Shown: positions 33,123 to 43,750 of the stretch, in pieces | Layout of the letters: each line of letters begins with the position of its first letter | Numbering within the stretch: the stretch's first letter is position 1 | Assembly (NCBI RefSeq): GCF_963259705.1 | Contig: NC_081846.1 | Coordinates: 53,721,205 to 53,785,204 of the forward strand | Direction: 5' to 3' | Length of the DNA stretch: 64,000 nucleotides | Source of the DNA: Myotis daubentonii | Taxonomy: Eukaryota; Chordata; Mammalia; Chiroptera; Vespertilionidae | Translations under genes and position numbers: made by a program | Notes under the pieces: generated by a model | What the model was told of the DNA's origin: nothing | What the model saw: only the letters and a program-made list of their open reading frames with translations | Databases searched by the model: none

Positions 33123-34496
33123 ATCCATACTCTCTTGTGTTAAGCCACATTCAAGTGTTCTGACACCCCTACTTCATCTTCTACATGAGCATTTAGAACC
33201 TCTGCTTTGGTGAACCACTGTTACAGATGGTTACCCATCTTACTATCAATTAGTTTAGAAGATGGAGACATGCTAATAAGCACTGGATTGAGATGTTTGG
33301 TTCTCAGGGTTTTGCTTGAACAAAACACAAAAAACAGCACCAGGGCCCAGGGATTCTCAGCACCTCACCATGGCGCGTTATTTCTGTTTGTGTTTCTTAA
33401 GCCAACACTTACAGTGCTTACTGAAGCAAGATACTTTATTTTAAACTTATATCAGTTTTTATTCACTATTAATATATTTTTCCTCAGAATTAGAATGAAG
33501 TTAATTTAATTATCATATTAAAACTTTGAGGTAGGTACTAATGGCATCTCTCTTATATAGATGATAAAATTGAGGCATAACTAGAAACTTATGAATCAAA
33601 TGGGCTCCACTAATGAGAAGCTTTGGCATATTACCGCCTCACTACTCTCACTGAGTCTAACCTTGATTCTTTCATTTTGTGATTCTTCAAATATTAGAAA
33701 CAACAATATAAGCTCATTTACTGGGTGTCTACAATGTACTTCTATGTGCTGAAACTAATATTAGGTGATCCTAAAGTTATGCTATTTTTTTGTTTTAGTT
33801 CTTAGCTGTCTCATCTGGAATTCTGTCACTCTGATCTTCCTTGTCCCTAGGCCAGGATGGCACCCACAATATTTCTTATCTGGTCTTTCTCCAAGATGAT
33901 AGGGAGTGCATGTAAGGTGGCTGAGAGACTCCTCTCTAAGAGCATATTAGATACTTGCAATCCAAATCTCATTCCCCTTAAAAACCATTCTACTTTTATC
34001 TCTAGTCATTCTCTTTTGCACTCTATTGAAAAGCTATTCCAATTGTGTACTGTCCCTTCAGAAGTTGCCAGTTTCTGACCCTATACCCTTCATTCTTAGT
34101 AAATGGCCTTGAAGAAAATCCATTTCCTAGCACTTCTGAGTGTTCCTTTAACATTTGCAAGGTCCTCTTTATTCTCACCTATCTCTCTGCCCTCCTGTGA
34201 TCCTGTTAAAGGAAGAACTGTTCCTAGAGAGAAAGCTAATTGCTCTACTAGTATTTGTGCCACTCAGTCTGTGTCCTTCAATCCTTTCAGGACTTTGATC
34301 CTCAATGGTTTCATTTTTCTAAATTATTTTTTTCTTTCTTTAGTCTCTACCTCATATTCCTTGGCATATGAGTACATTTCAACCTACCTTAGTTTTAGTA
34401 AAGCAAAACTTTATCTGGATCCTGATAATACTGTAGCTATTATCCTAAGTCTTTAATTGTTTTGTCCTACAGACCCTCACCCTAAGCTAGTCAATG
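33120..34496. other. Unassigned DNA with a MIR trace
   Basis: About 33515-33610 ('tttgaggtaggtactaatgg', 'gatgataaaattgaggcata') is a degraded antisense MIR. The remainder, including frames of 100 and 117 codons at 33207 and 34103, shows no protein similarity I recognise. Parts of 33790-34300 have the pyrimidine-rich look of old L2 but cannot be assigned. Confidence 0.45.
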
Positions 34497-34640
34497 CTTC
34501 ATTTATTTATTCAACAAATTACTCTTGAATGCCTACTATATGCCTACTATATTCCAAGCTCTAGTTAGCTAACAGTAAACAAAATAAAGTGCCTTGTCCC
34601 TATTGCTCTTAGACAGTAGGAAGGAGACAAATATCATATA
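34497..34640 (-). repeat. L2 3'-end fragment, antisense
   Basis: 'atttatttattcaacaaatt', 'gaatgcctactatatgcc' and 'acaaaataaagtgccttgtc' follow the antisense L2 3' end. A short internal repeat of 'ctactatat' is present. Confidence 0.75.
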
Positions 34641-34735
34641 AGGATATATTATACTGTGCTTGAAATTAATAAGCTAAAGAGAAAAATTAGGTAGGCAAGG
34701 ATATTGGGTAAGGTGTAGGGATTTGGAGTTGTAAT

Positions 34736-34935
34736 TTTATTTTAATTATATATTTCCACTGCAGTTTATATTCAATATTGTTTTGTATTAGTTGCCTGTG
34801 TATAGCATAGTGGTAAGAAAATCATACACTTTACAAAGTGTTACCCCTGGTATTTACAGCACCAATTGACATCATGCATACCTATCACACGGTTATTGAT
34901 TATATCCCCTATGCTTGACTTTACATCCCCGTGAC
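34736..34935 (-). mobile_element. Old L1/HAL1-type 3' UTR, antisense
   Basis: 'attcaatattgttttgtatt', 'tatagcatagtggtaagaaa', 'catacactttacaaagtgtt', 'ttgattatatcccctatgct'. It is the reverse complement of the 3' UTR of the half-LINE at 35844-38332 ('atagtcaatgatattgtgat'), so the two tails are related. Confidence 0.75.
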
Positions 34936-35832
34936 CCTTTTGGGAGGTTGAAATTTTAAATAGGGCACTAAAGTGAAGGTGTCCCTGAGAAACAACATTT
35001 GAGGAAGGTTTAGGTGAAAGTGATATCTGGGCAGAAACGAAACCAATTGCAAAAGCCCTGTGACTGAAGAATACCTGGTTAATCCAGAAATCATGAGGTA
35101 ATTAGCCTGGCCAGAGCAGAGTGGGCAAAGGGGAAAAGACACAGGAGATGATGTTACATGTGTCAGATGAGGTCACTTACCTTTTTCTCTACCTCGCTCT
35201 TTTGTCTATTTTGGGTACTCATTACATATTTCTTTATGTCAAAGCTATTTATATACATTCCCCATCCTTTTTATTTGAACATCATCTTCATTACGCAGGG
35301 TTTAATTTTGCTCATCATTGTACCCATTATGCACTCTATTTTTGTTATTTTGATACAATAAATATACTTAAAATTACATGAAAAAAATGACTTTAAAAAA
35401 GAAAATTTTCTTTTTAAACGTATTTAAAATTATTTAAATTAATTTTTTTTTAGATGACAGTTGCTGGCTACATAGTTTATGGTGAAGACCATTTTATATC
35501 TTCCAGTTTTAAGAAGGATGATATATAAGTTGGCCATTTTAAACTGATATCAAAGCCTTCTCTTTAAAGGTTAATGATCCTAGTGCTTTTTACCTTTTTT
35601 TGAATTCATGAATTCTGTTCTTGGCCTTTTAAATCTAAAGGAGTAACAAATGAGTTTACATATGTAACTTTAAATTTATAACTAAGACAAACACACACAC
35701 ACACCTTAACAAAATGGAATCAATGAAATGTTTTATAGACACTTAGACTTGGATTCTCTTTGATTTTCAAATACAAAGAGATGTGAGGTTCTCTAACTGT
35801 GAAACTCTCATGGGAAAAATATGGACTGTCAC
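34936..35832. other. Unassigned AT-rich DNA
   Basis: No gene. The hydrophobic frames at 35121-35381 and 35158-35361 reflect T-rich composition and carry no conserved motif. Confidence 0.4.
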
Positions 35833-36477
35833 AAAATGTGTTAGTTCCGGTCAAGATGGTGGCACAGGTAAACATGGTACTAGAATTCTTACAACCACAT
35901 CAAAGTTACAGCTAAACTATAGAGCAACCATCATTCAGAACTGCCTAAAATCTAGCCAAATGGAAGTCCTACCACTAGGAATTTAAATAAGATGCCACAT
36001 CAAGACTGGTAGGAGGGACAGAGACTCAGAAAGGTCTGGTCCCCCACCAATGTGTGGCGGATAAAAATTGGGAGGGGTATTTGGCTGTGGAAGTTCCCCT
36101 GAAGAGCAAGGCATTCCAACCCCACACCAGACACCCCAGCCTATGATTCCAGTGCTGGGAATACAAGTCTACATAGCTTCTCCCTATAAAAATAGCTGGG
36201 ATTGAGGCTGAGTGAGATGGAGGACTGCTGGAGTCATGGCAGTTCCTTGTAAGGGGTCTGCACACAGAGCTACTTGACGTCTCTCCCTCTGAACTCCAGC
36301 ACTGGGGTAGCAGCAAAAAAGGAACCAGGGACATACAGGGGAGAACTGAATTGTCTGTTGCCAGGGCAAGAGTTGAGGTGGAGCCAGCTTTCTGCCAGAC
36401 AAAAGTGCTAGAAGAGGTCATTTTTCCTTTTCTGAGCCCCCTCTGCGCCCCTCCCCCCACCCCCCCCCCACCCCCTG

Positions 36478-36478
<1 letters not shown>

Positions 36479-36508
<30 letters not shown>
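36479..36508 (+). repeat. (CA)n with upstream C-rich tract
   Basis: About 15 CA units preceded by runs of C broken by single A (36450-36478), inside the half-LINE 5' UTR. The low complexity explains the long minus-strand frame at 36026-36505. Confidence 0.95.
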
Positions 36509-36510
<2 letters not shown>

Positions 36511-37273
36511 TGGCAGATGGGTGTCATATATGAGACTCTATCAACCTGGCTAACATTGTCAGTCCCAGCCTGGTGATTCTATGAGATCTTGCCCTACCCA
36601 ACTTGCAGGCACACCCAAACTTTTTCCAATGGCTTTTCCATACAAATGGACTTTCTTGTCTAATGCTTCAGACTTTCTTAAAATTCCTCAAACAAGTAGC
36701 ATCTGGCCATGGTATGCCCTGTACCTCTCAATAAGTATCCTTAGGCATGGGACTAACAGCAGCCAGCCTTGGTTTGCAGCTCGGCCTCTCCTTGGCCCCT
36801 CCAAGCCCAGCACAAGTAGCAGCCAACTGCTGATCACTTTGTAGTTGATTCCTGGTGGCTCTGTGCTGGGCACAGGTGGTAGTTGATCTTGGCCTGCATC
36901 TCCTGAAAGACTTGATGGACAGCTTCCGACCACATTGAAGTACCACCCAATCACCTCCACCAGTGACATACTCAAGGGGTGGACTCAAAGTGTACCAGAG
37001 TCCTGCTCTATAGGGACGACCCCCACACAGCTGATCCTCCACAATGTTTGCAGCCAGCAGCCTGGGAGTAAATGCCTCCCATTGAAGTGCCAAAAGCAAT
37101 CAAGACTCAACTACAACAGGAGGGTGTACACAGCCCACATAGGGGCACAGCTCAGGTGATCAGGGCTGCTATATCACTGGATGCTACAGGATACCTACTA
37201 TGTAAGGCCTGTACCAGGTCTAGGAAATGTAGCAGCTCTACCTAATACATATAAACAAACACAATGAGGTAGC

Positions 37274-38060
37274 TTGAATGAGGAGATAAAAAAATGTGTC
37301 CCAAGGAAAGAACAGAACAAAACAAAAGAACTAAACAAAATAGAGACAAGCAATATGCTAGATGCAGAGTTGAAAACACTGGTTATAAGTATGCTCAATG
37401 AATTTAGTGAGAACTTTAACAAAGAGAAAGGAAACAAAAATTGGGATAGAAAACATAAAAAAGAACCAGTCAGAAATGAATAAACTAACTGAAATGAAGA
37501 ATACATTACAGGGAATCAACAGTGGAGTAGATGAAGCAGAGATTGAATTAAAGCTTTGGAAGATAAGAAAGTAGAAAACACCCAATCAGAATAGCAAAAA
37601 GAAAAAAAAATAACTCAAAAAAAGAGGATAGTATAGAACCTCTGGGACAATTTCAAGCATAAGAACATTTGTATCACGGGGTGTCAGAAGGAGAAGATAG
37701 AGAGCAAGATATTGAAAACCTATTTGAAGAACTATGCCAGAAAACGTCCTCTATTTTGTGAAGGAAACAGAAATAAAATTCCAGAAAGTGCAGAGTCCAG
37801 TACTAGATGAACCTACAGAGGCCCATACCAGAACACATTATAATTAAAATGCCAAAGGTTAAAGAGAAAGAGAGAATCTTAAAAGCAGGAAGATAAAAGC
37901 TGTTAGTCATATACAAGGGAGCTCCCATAAGACTCTCAGGTGATTTCTCAACAGAAACTTTGCAGACCAGAAGGGATTGGCAAGAAATATTAAATATTAG
38001 GATACGAGCACAGATACTTTCCCAGATTAAAAAAAAAGTTAATGCCACTAAACCAGTACT
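37274..38060 (+). pseudogene. Decayed LINE ORF1 (RNA-binding protein)
   Basis: ORF1 proteins are trimeric RNA-binding chaperones that coat LINE RNA. Here an opening Lys/Glu/Asn-rich coiled-coil-like segment stays open for 69 codons (37274-37483); stops and frameshifts follow. Recognisable later blocks are the RRM start at 37681-37731 (VSEGEDREQDIENLF), then 'HIIIKMPKVKEKERILKA' near 37835, and the C-terminal domain with LSGDFSTETLQ and the following RRDW near 37935-37980. The Trp codon tgg at 37978-37980 aligns with the stop found in the other half-LINE. Not functional. Confidence 0.82.
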
Positions 38061-38343
38061 AGAAGAAATATAAAGAATTTTCTTTAAGATGGGAGAGGAG
38101 TTTGGGGAATGGGTGGAAAAGGTGAAGGTATTAAGAAGTACAAATGAGTAGCCACAGAATAGTTTTGGATATAAATTAAAAAATAAGGAATATAGTCAAT
38201 GATATTGTGATAACTTATGTATGTTTTCAGATAGGTACTAGATTTATCAAGATGATCACATAGTGAGTTATACAATGTTTAATCACTGGGTTGTACAACT
38301 GAAATTAATATAATATTGTATGTGAACTATAAAAAATGTGTTA

Positions 38344-38867
38344 AAAGTGTGTCCTTGGGCTTAATTGGATGCATATTCTAGTGTGCTATAACACCGTGAA
38401 ACTGGAGATGTTTTATGGCTCTCAGAAACAGAAAACTTCTTCACCCCAATTAAGCTCATTAAAGGTCTCAGTAGCATATGTTGTAAAACATAAAGTGTTG
38501 GGTAAATGACTAGACCAACCTCTAACTGTGGTTATTACCTTTTTTACGTACCAGGGCCAATTTTAGCAGCTTTTGTTTGCAATGTGGATGAACATTATTC
38601 CAAGCTACTTCCTTTCAATAGGCAGCTACATTTCAGAGTTGGCTGACACGACTTCCCTGAAGGTAAAGTCAATTAGAGTCACAGTTTATCAAGAGTTCTG
38701 GAAGCTTCTGAAATAAATATATGTTACAGAGATACCAGATAGTACATTTGTTGAAGGGGGTTGGACACTCTTGATTATGTAAAAGAGTAGGATGATTAAG
38801 GATAAAAATTTAGTATAAGAAATATCTGAGCTCCTGACTGGACTTGGCCATATGTTTGCTATGATGT
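38344..38867. other. Unassigned DNA
   Basis: No gene or repeat I can name. Confidence 0.4.
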
Positions 38868-39070
38868 CAGGTTACTTAACACCTTTTATCTTCTGTCTTT
38901 TCTTCTGTAAAATTGGGATAATAGGGGTGCTCTAGCATAGAGTTTTATCAGGATTGAATGATACACATGAAGTACATAGAAGATATTCAGTATATGAGAA
39001 CTATTCTTATCGTCCTCGTCACCAATATTATCTTCATTCATATTACCATGATCATCTATATAATTCCTAA
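38868..39070 (+). repeat. MIR SINE fragment
   Basis: 'gttacttaacacctttt', 'tcttctgtaaaattgggata', 'ataggggtgctctagcatag', 'tcaggattgaatgatacaca' follow the MIR core and 3' part in sense order. Confidence 0.75.
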
Positions 39071-39490
39071 AGTCATTTTTAAGGAGATTATACTTCTTCC
39101 CTAAGTTTTTTCATTTTTGAAAAAGTTCTAAGTTTCTGTAGCTTACAAGGTAAACTTTAAATATTTCCAAGGTTTACTAGGTTGACTAAGTCATACCAAA
39201 TGCAACGAAGTGCCGTAGTGTCTAGCAAAGCTCGCCAAGCCCTCCTGTCTTTGGGTAATGGGGCACATTAGATTTTGCACTCACAGAGCACTCTTCTGTG
39301 ACTGGGAGTATTCCTCCGTGGGAATGCACAACATAAGCTCAGCTGGAATATCAAAAACTTCAAAATGTGGAGTCTGACTTTAAAATCAAGTACATTTGTG
39401 TAAAGTATGTTTTGTTTCCAATGCTCTAATTTTATTGCATTATGAATGCTCCAGATGGAAACACTGGCAGACAGTTGGTTTAGAGTATTT
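39071..39490. other. Unassigned DNA
   Basis: No gene or repeat I can name. Confidence 0.4.
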
Positions 39491-39499
39491 GTTTTAATT

Positions 39500-39590
39500 T
39501 ATGTTTATTGTTGAAAGTATTACAGATGCCCCTTTTCCTCTTCCCCATTCACCTCATCCAACCCACATGTGCCCCTGCCTTCAGACCTTA
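39500..39590 (-). mobile_element. Very short L1 3' end
   Basis: 'tttattgttgaaagtattac' followed by pyrimidine-rich 'ccccttttcctcttccccat' and 'cccctgccttcagacc': the same tail as at 4725 and 25755, cut off after about 90 bp. The short repeat ttttaat flanks it imperfectly. Confidence 0.75.
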
Positions 39591-39986
39591 ATTTTAATGC
39601 ATTTTTAGGATTTTTTTCAAATTTGTCCCCAAAATTTACAGATGAGAAAAAATTCATTAATTTTATTACTAAATACCAACTTTTTTGCTGGATGCTCATA
39701 GAAATGTTTTTGATGGGCAAAGGCTAATTTAAGTCTGAAATTATTTAAGTTGAGTCTCGCTATTCATTCATAATATATAATAAGTCCAAGGATAAAAATG
39801 GGCATCATTTAATTGGTCTAATCCCTGAACACAAGGTTAGCACATTTTGTCCACTTAGGCTGTAACAAATTTATATCAAAAAAGACAAAAGAGTATGGCC
39901 AGACATAATTTCCTTTTGAGGCATGAGGCAAATATCGTGAATCCATCTAATTGTTTCGATGATCTTTAAAGGCAAATATTATGTAA
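39591..39986. other. Unassigned AT-rich DNA
   Basis: No gene or repeat I can name. Confidence 0.4.
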
Positions 39987-40394
39987 CAAGAGGCTCCATG
40001 AACAAAATTTGTGCACTGGGGGAGGGGGTACCTCAGCCCGGCCTGCGTCCTTTCGCAGTCTGGGACCCCTTGGGGGATGTCCGACTGCCAGCTTAAGCCT
40101 GCGCCCCACGGAACCCCTTCTCCTTACCGCCCACCTGCTCACTGCTCCTTACCGCTTGGCTCGCTGCTCCTTAGCACTGCCACAGAGGCAGGAGAGGCTC
40201 CCGCCACTGCCACTGCACATGCCAGCCATGAGCCCGGCTTCTGGCTGAGCGGCACTCCCCCTGTGGGAGGGCACTGGCCATCACGGGGCATCTCCTGCAT
40301 TGAGCATCTGCTCCCTGGTGGTCAGTGCGCATCATAGCGACCGGTCATTCTGGTCATTCCACAGTAATGGTTGCTTAGGCTTTTATTATATAGA
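39987..40394 (-). mobile_element. Non-autonomous Helitron
   Basis: Plus-strand left end cAAGAGGCTCC (worn CTAG) with a decayed hairpin arm, 'caaaatttgtgcac'. The right end, tattatataga, gives TCTATATAATAAAAG on the minus strand. Flanks a (39986) and t (40395) fit A/T insertion. The interior shares the 'ccctggtggtcagtg' block with 30523-30982. The 79- and 108-codon plus frames are element by-products. Confidence 0.9.
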
Positions 40395-40879
40395 TAAACC
40401 AATCTTTCCATAAGTGAGGAAGATGGCTCAAGACCTGTAAAACTTACCTGTTTGAGCAAAACCCTAGTGATAATAAAATTGCCATTACACCCTTTAGTTG
40501 CTCAAAGTTCCTATTTTAAAAATACTTTTAAAATCTATGACTTGTACTTTTTTTCACTTAAACAGATAGCTCTAATGTTTAGATAAAGAAACAGGCATGG
40601 AGAATGCGTGCATGGTTCCAACACATCCCTGTTACTGAATATGCTATGTGAGCTGCATGTAAATTCTATACACATACATCTATTTTTAGTTATTGAATTA
40701 CTTTTAAATATATTTCCTAATTGTTATGAAATATTTTCATCAGTTTTTCTCTTGATGACAATTATTTAATAATTTCCGTATAACTTCAGTGTGTAAATAA
40801 AATGCATGATAATAAAAATGAGTTATAATTAAAAATATGATTCATCATTAATCAAAAAAATCCATAGTCACAAACTGTT
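40395..40879. other. AT-rich unassigned DNA
   Basis: No gene or repeat I can name. Confidence 0.4.
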
Positions 40880-41224
40880 TAAAAGTGCATTTTTTTAAAA
40901 TTAAATCTTTATTGTTCAGATTATTACATTTGTTCCTCTTTTTTCCCCCCCATAACTCCCCTCCTCCCAGTTCCCGCCCCACCCTCCGCCCTCACTCCCC
41001 ACCCACTGTCATCCATAGGTGCACGATTTTTGTCCAGTCTCTTTCCGCATCTCCCACACCCCTTTTCCCCCCAAGAATAGTCAGTCCATTCCCTTTCTAT
41101 GTCCCTGATTCTATTATGATCACCAGATTATTTATTTATTTGATTCTTAGATTCACTTGTTGATAGATGCATATTTGTTGTTCATAATTTGTATCTTTAC
41201 CTTTTTTTTTTCTTCTTCCTCTTC

Positions 41225-42094
41225 TTAAAGGATACCTTTCAGCATTTCATATAATACTGGTTTGGTGGTGATGAACTCCTTTAGCTTTTCCTTATCTGTG
41301 AAGCTCTTTATCTGACCTTCAGTTCTGAATGATAGCTTTGCTGGATAAAGTAGTCTTGGTTGTAGGTTCTTGGTATTCATCACTTTGAATATTTCTTGTC
41401 ATTCCCTTCTGGCCTGCAAAGTTTCTGTTGAGAAATCAGCTGACAGTCGTATGGGTATTCCCTTGTAGGTAACTGGGTTTCTTTCTCTTGCTGCTTTTAA
41501 GATTCTCTCTTTGTCTTTTGCTCTTGGCATTTTAATTATGATGTGTCTTGGTGTGGTCCTCTTTGGATTCCTTTTGTTTGGGGTTCTTTGTGCTTCCTGG
41601 ACCTGTAGGTCTATTTCTTTCACCAGGTGGGGGAAGTTTTCTGTCATTATTTCTTTAAATAGGTTTTCCATATCTTGCTCTCTCTCATCTTCTGGCACCC
41701 CTATAATTCTGATGTTGGTGCGCTTGAAGCTGTCCCAGAGGCTCCTTACACTATCTTCGTATTTTCGGATTCTTTTTTCATTTTGCTTTTCCAGTTGGGT
41801 GTTTTTTGCTTCTTCGCATTTCGAATCTTTGACTTGATTCTTGCACTCCTCTGGTCTGCTGTTGGGTGTCTGTATAATATTCTTTATTTCAGTCAGTGTA
41901 TGCGTAATTTCTAGTTGGTTCTTTATCACAACATCGAGGGTCTCATTAGATTTCTTGAGGATCTCACTAGATTTCTTGAGGATCTCACTACATTTATCGG
42001 CGGCTTCTAGACAGTTCTTAAGAGACCTTAAAAGTGTGGTTCTGAACTCAATATCCTCCATTGACAGTTTTGTCCTGTTTCTTTGTCTCCGCAT
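41225..42094 (-). pseudogene. LINE ORF1p, near-intact, one in-frame stop
   Basis: The frame opens at 42094 and would run 289 codons to a taa at 41225-41227, but a tga at 41399-41401 stops it after 231 residues. Residues 1-120 are a Lys/Glu-rich coiled coil for trimerisation, with a repeated heptad SEILKKS (about 36-49). The RRM begins near 127 with NIRIIGVPEDE. The linker to the C-terminal domain has TPRHIIIKMP (about 181-190), then TYKGIPIRLSADFSTETLQA. The stop falls just after ARRE, where the other half-LINE and L1 relatives have Trp, so it arose by tgg to tga. Downstream codons stay open. This is the only sequence in the window with clear protein homology. Confidence 0.9.
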
Positions 42095-42767
42095 TTTTTA
42101 TGCTTTCTTGGTACACCCCCTAGTGGTCTTTGTGCCCAGTCTTGTTGCCTTTAAGCCTTGATTGATGTCTGCAATACCGGGGGTGATTTGACCTCCAGGC
42201 TAACTGGCTATGAGAGTCTGCTGTGTCTGCAGTGGGAGAGCTTCTGTGCTGGATCTCTAGGGCGGTGCTAATCTAGCCTTTGCCTGAGGCTATCTGGCAA
42301 ATGGTTCTGCGCAGGGCTTGGGCAGGGCGGGCGGAACAAGCAGTTATGGCTGCTCTCAGCTCCTTCCCCAGGGGCTCTGCCTCTCAGAGTCCCAGCAACC
42401 GCTGCAAACCTCAGAGAGAAAGCTGCCTTGGAGTTCCGACCGAAGCCAGACAGTCCCGCTTCTCCCGTTTGAGTCTTGGTCCCCAGAGACTCGCCCGGAT
42501 CTGGAGCTCAGAGTCTGAAACTCCCTCCCGATTGAAAACAACAACCGCGCCCTCCACTGACAGCCAGCTCTGCGCCCGCACTCCGCACCTGAGTATTTCA
42601 CTTCAGCACTGCGCCTCCTCTGAGTCTGGGTATGATATTCTCTTTCCTCCTAGTTGTAGAATTTCCACTCAGCCAGCCTTCCTGTGGTTTTGGATGATGT
42701 CCATTCTGTCCTTTAGTTATATCTCTGAAGTGGTTGTTCGAGGCAGCGATCTCCAGCGTTAACCTAT

Positions 42768-42780
42768 GCCGCCATCTTGG
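42768..42780 (-). promoter_or_regulatory. YY1-like site at half-LINE 5' end
   Basis: ccaagatggcggc on the minus strand, 8 bp inside the element's 5' end. L1 elements are known to use a YY1 site at this position to fix the transcription start. The equivalent at 35852-35863 reads caagatggtggc, one CpG-type change away. Confidence 0.75.
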
Positions 42781-42800
42781 TTTCTCCTAAAAGTGCATTT

Positions 42801-43255
42801 AGTTTAGGTTTTATCCATCTTAATTTTGTTAAAAAACAGATTTTCAAAAAATATGAGAATCTTTTTTGCTATAAGGTTTTCCTCCTAAATTTCTTTTTCT
42901 TATCTCCAACTCCACTTCAAATCAGACTTTGGGAGGACATATAGAGTATATTTACATAGGTTTCTGGTATCTTCGTATACTCTGCCTGGCCATAAAGTCA
43001 TTTTGGCTTCAATTGCCCAGAGATGCCAAGTAGGGGTCATGATTTCAGAGACAGCTGGCTAATACTAATACCAGGGCTCAAAGCAGCAGGGAACCTCAGA
43101 AGGAGCAAGGAAAGAAATTGTCTCTTCCATTGCCTAGTGGGGTTCCTTTCCTGTCTATGGAGCTGGAAAGAGATGATCTATCTCAATTAAGCTGTGGAAT
43201 TTTTTTTTAAATCAAGTATTTAAAAACAATAACTCTTCCAAAAGACAAAAGTTCT
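42801..43255. other. Unassigned DNA
   Basis: No gene or repeat I can name. Confidence 0.4.
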
Positions 43256-43269
43256 AAAATTTTGATCCT

Positions 43270-43500
43270 GCCCTAACCGGTTTGGCTCAGTGGATAGAGC
43301 ATCGGCCTGTGGATTCAAGGGTCCAGGGTTCGATTCCAGTCAAGGGCATGTACCTTGGTTGCAGGCACATCCCCAGTGGGAAGTGTACAGGAGGCAGCTG
43401 ATCGATGTTTCTCTCTCATCGATGTTTCTAACTCTCTATCCCTCTCCCTTCCTCTCTGTAAAAAAATCAATAAAATATATTTTAAAAAAATTTAAAAAAT
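43270..43500 (+). mobile_element. Ves SINE with 14-bp target duplication
   Basis: Near-consensus copy: head 'gccctaaccggtttggctca', B box 'ggttcgattcc', body with the self-complementary 'gatcgatgtttctctctcat', tail 'aaatcaataaaatatatttt'. The perfect direct repeat aaaattttgatcct lies at 43256-43269 and 43501-43514. Confidence 0.97.
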
Positions 43501-43620
43501 AAAATTTTGATCCTATGTCACCATGAACCAAGGCATACAACTCATAAAATACCAGCTATAATTTCTGTACAATCAAATGTTGTATTTTTAATCAATTTAA
43601 ACTAATAGGAGAAAAGGTAA

Positions 43621-43750
43621 TCTATAATAATAAAAGCATAATATGCTAATTAGAAGAACCTTCAGGACGTCCTTCCAGATGACCTTCTGGACAAAGCCAG
43701 GGCTGTGAGGGCCGAGCCCCTTGCACGAATTTTGTGTATTGGGCCTCTGG
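43621..43750 (+). mobile_element. Miniature Helitron, 130 bp
   Basis: TCTATAATAATAAAAGC start after a; end 'gcacgaattttgtgta' hairpin then GGGCCTCTGG before t. The last four bases are CTGG, an accepted CTRR variant. Shares its core with 3720-3888 and the first part of 5787-6149. Confidence 0.92.

Larger units (their letters stand above)
35844..38332 (+). mobile_element. Complete half-LINE (HAL1-like): 5'UTR, ORF1, 3'UTR
   Basis: The 11-bp duplication aaaatgtgtta lies at 35833-35843 and 38333-38343, so the 2,489-bp insert is complete at both ends. The 5' end gttccggtcaagatggtggc carries a YY1-like site. A long 5' UTR runs to about 37270, with a C-rich stretch and (CA)n at 36450-36508. A decayed ORF1 (37274-38060) and an L1-type 3' UTR ending 'taatattgtatgtgaact' follow. 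No ORF2 sequence (endonuclease, reverse transcriptase) lies between ORF1 and the tail. It would have needed L1 ORF2 protein in trans. Confidence 0.87.
40893..42787 (-). mobile_element. Complete recent half-LINE (HAL1-like)
   Basis: The 13-bp duplication taaaagtgcattt lies at 40880-40892 and 42788-42800, fixing both ends of a 1,895-bp insert. On the minus strand the 5' end is ggagaaaccaagatggcggc, with a perfect YY1-like site (42768-42780). A 5' UTR of about 690 bp follows, then ORF1 (42094 down to 41225), then a 330-bp 3' UTR ending in a poly(A) tail (poly(T) at 40891). ORF1 passes straight into the 3' UTR; no ORF2 is present. Good preservation of the frame, both duplications and the 5' end indicates a late insertion. 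Confidence 0.92.

Noticed and set aside
36026..36505. 159-codon frame on the minus strand
   Set aside because: It is antisense to the 5' UTR of the half-LINE at 35844-38332 and starts in a (CA)n/C-rich tract.
41511..42161. Plus-strand hydrophobic frames of 79-108 codons suggesting membrane proteins
   Set aside because: They are the antisense strand of the LINE ORF1; Lys/Glu codons read backwards give Phe/Leu/Ser.
42280..42762. 160-codon frame on the plus strand
   Set aside because: It is antisense to the GC-rich 5' UTR of the half-LINE at 40893-42787 and is explained by composition.
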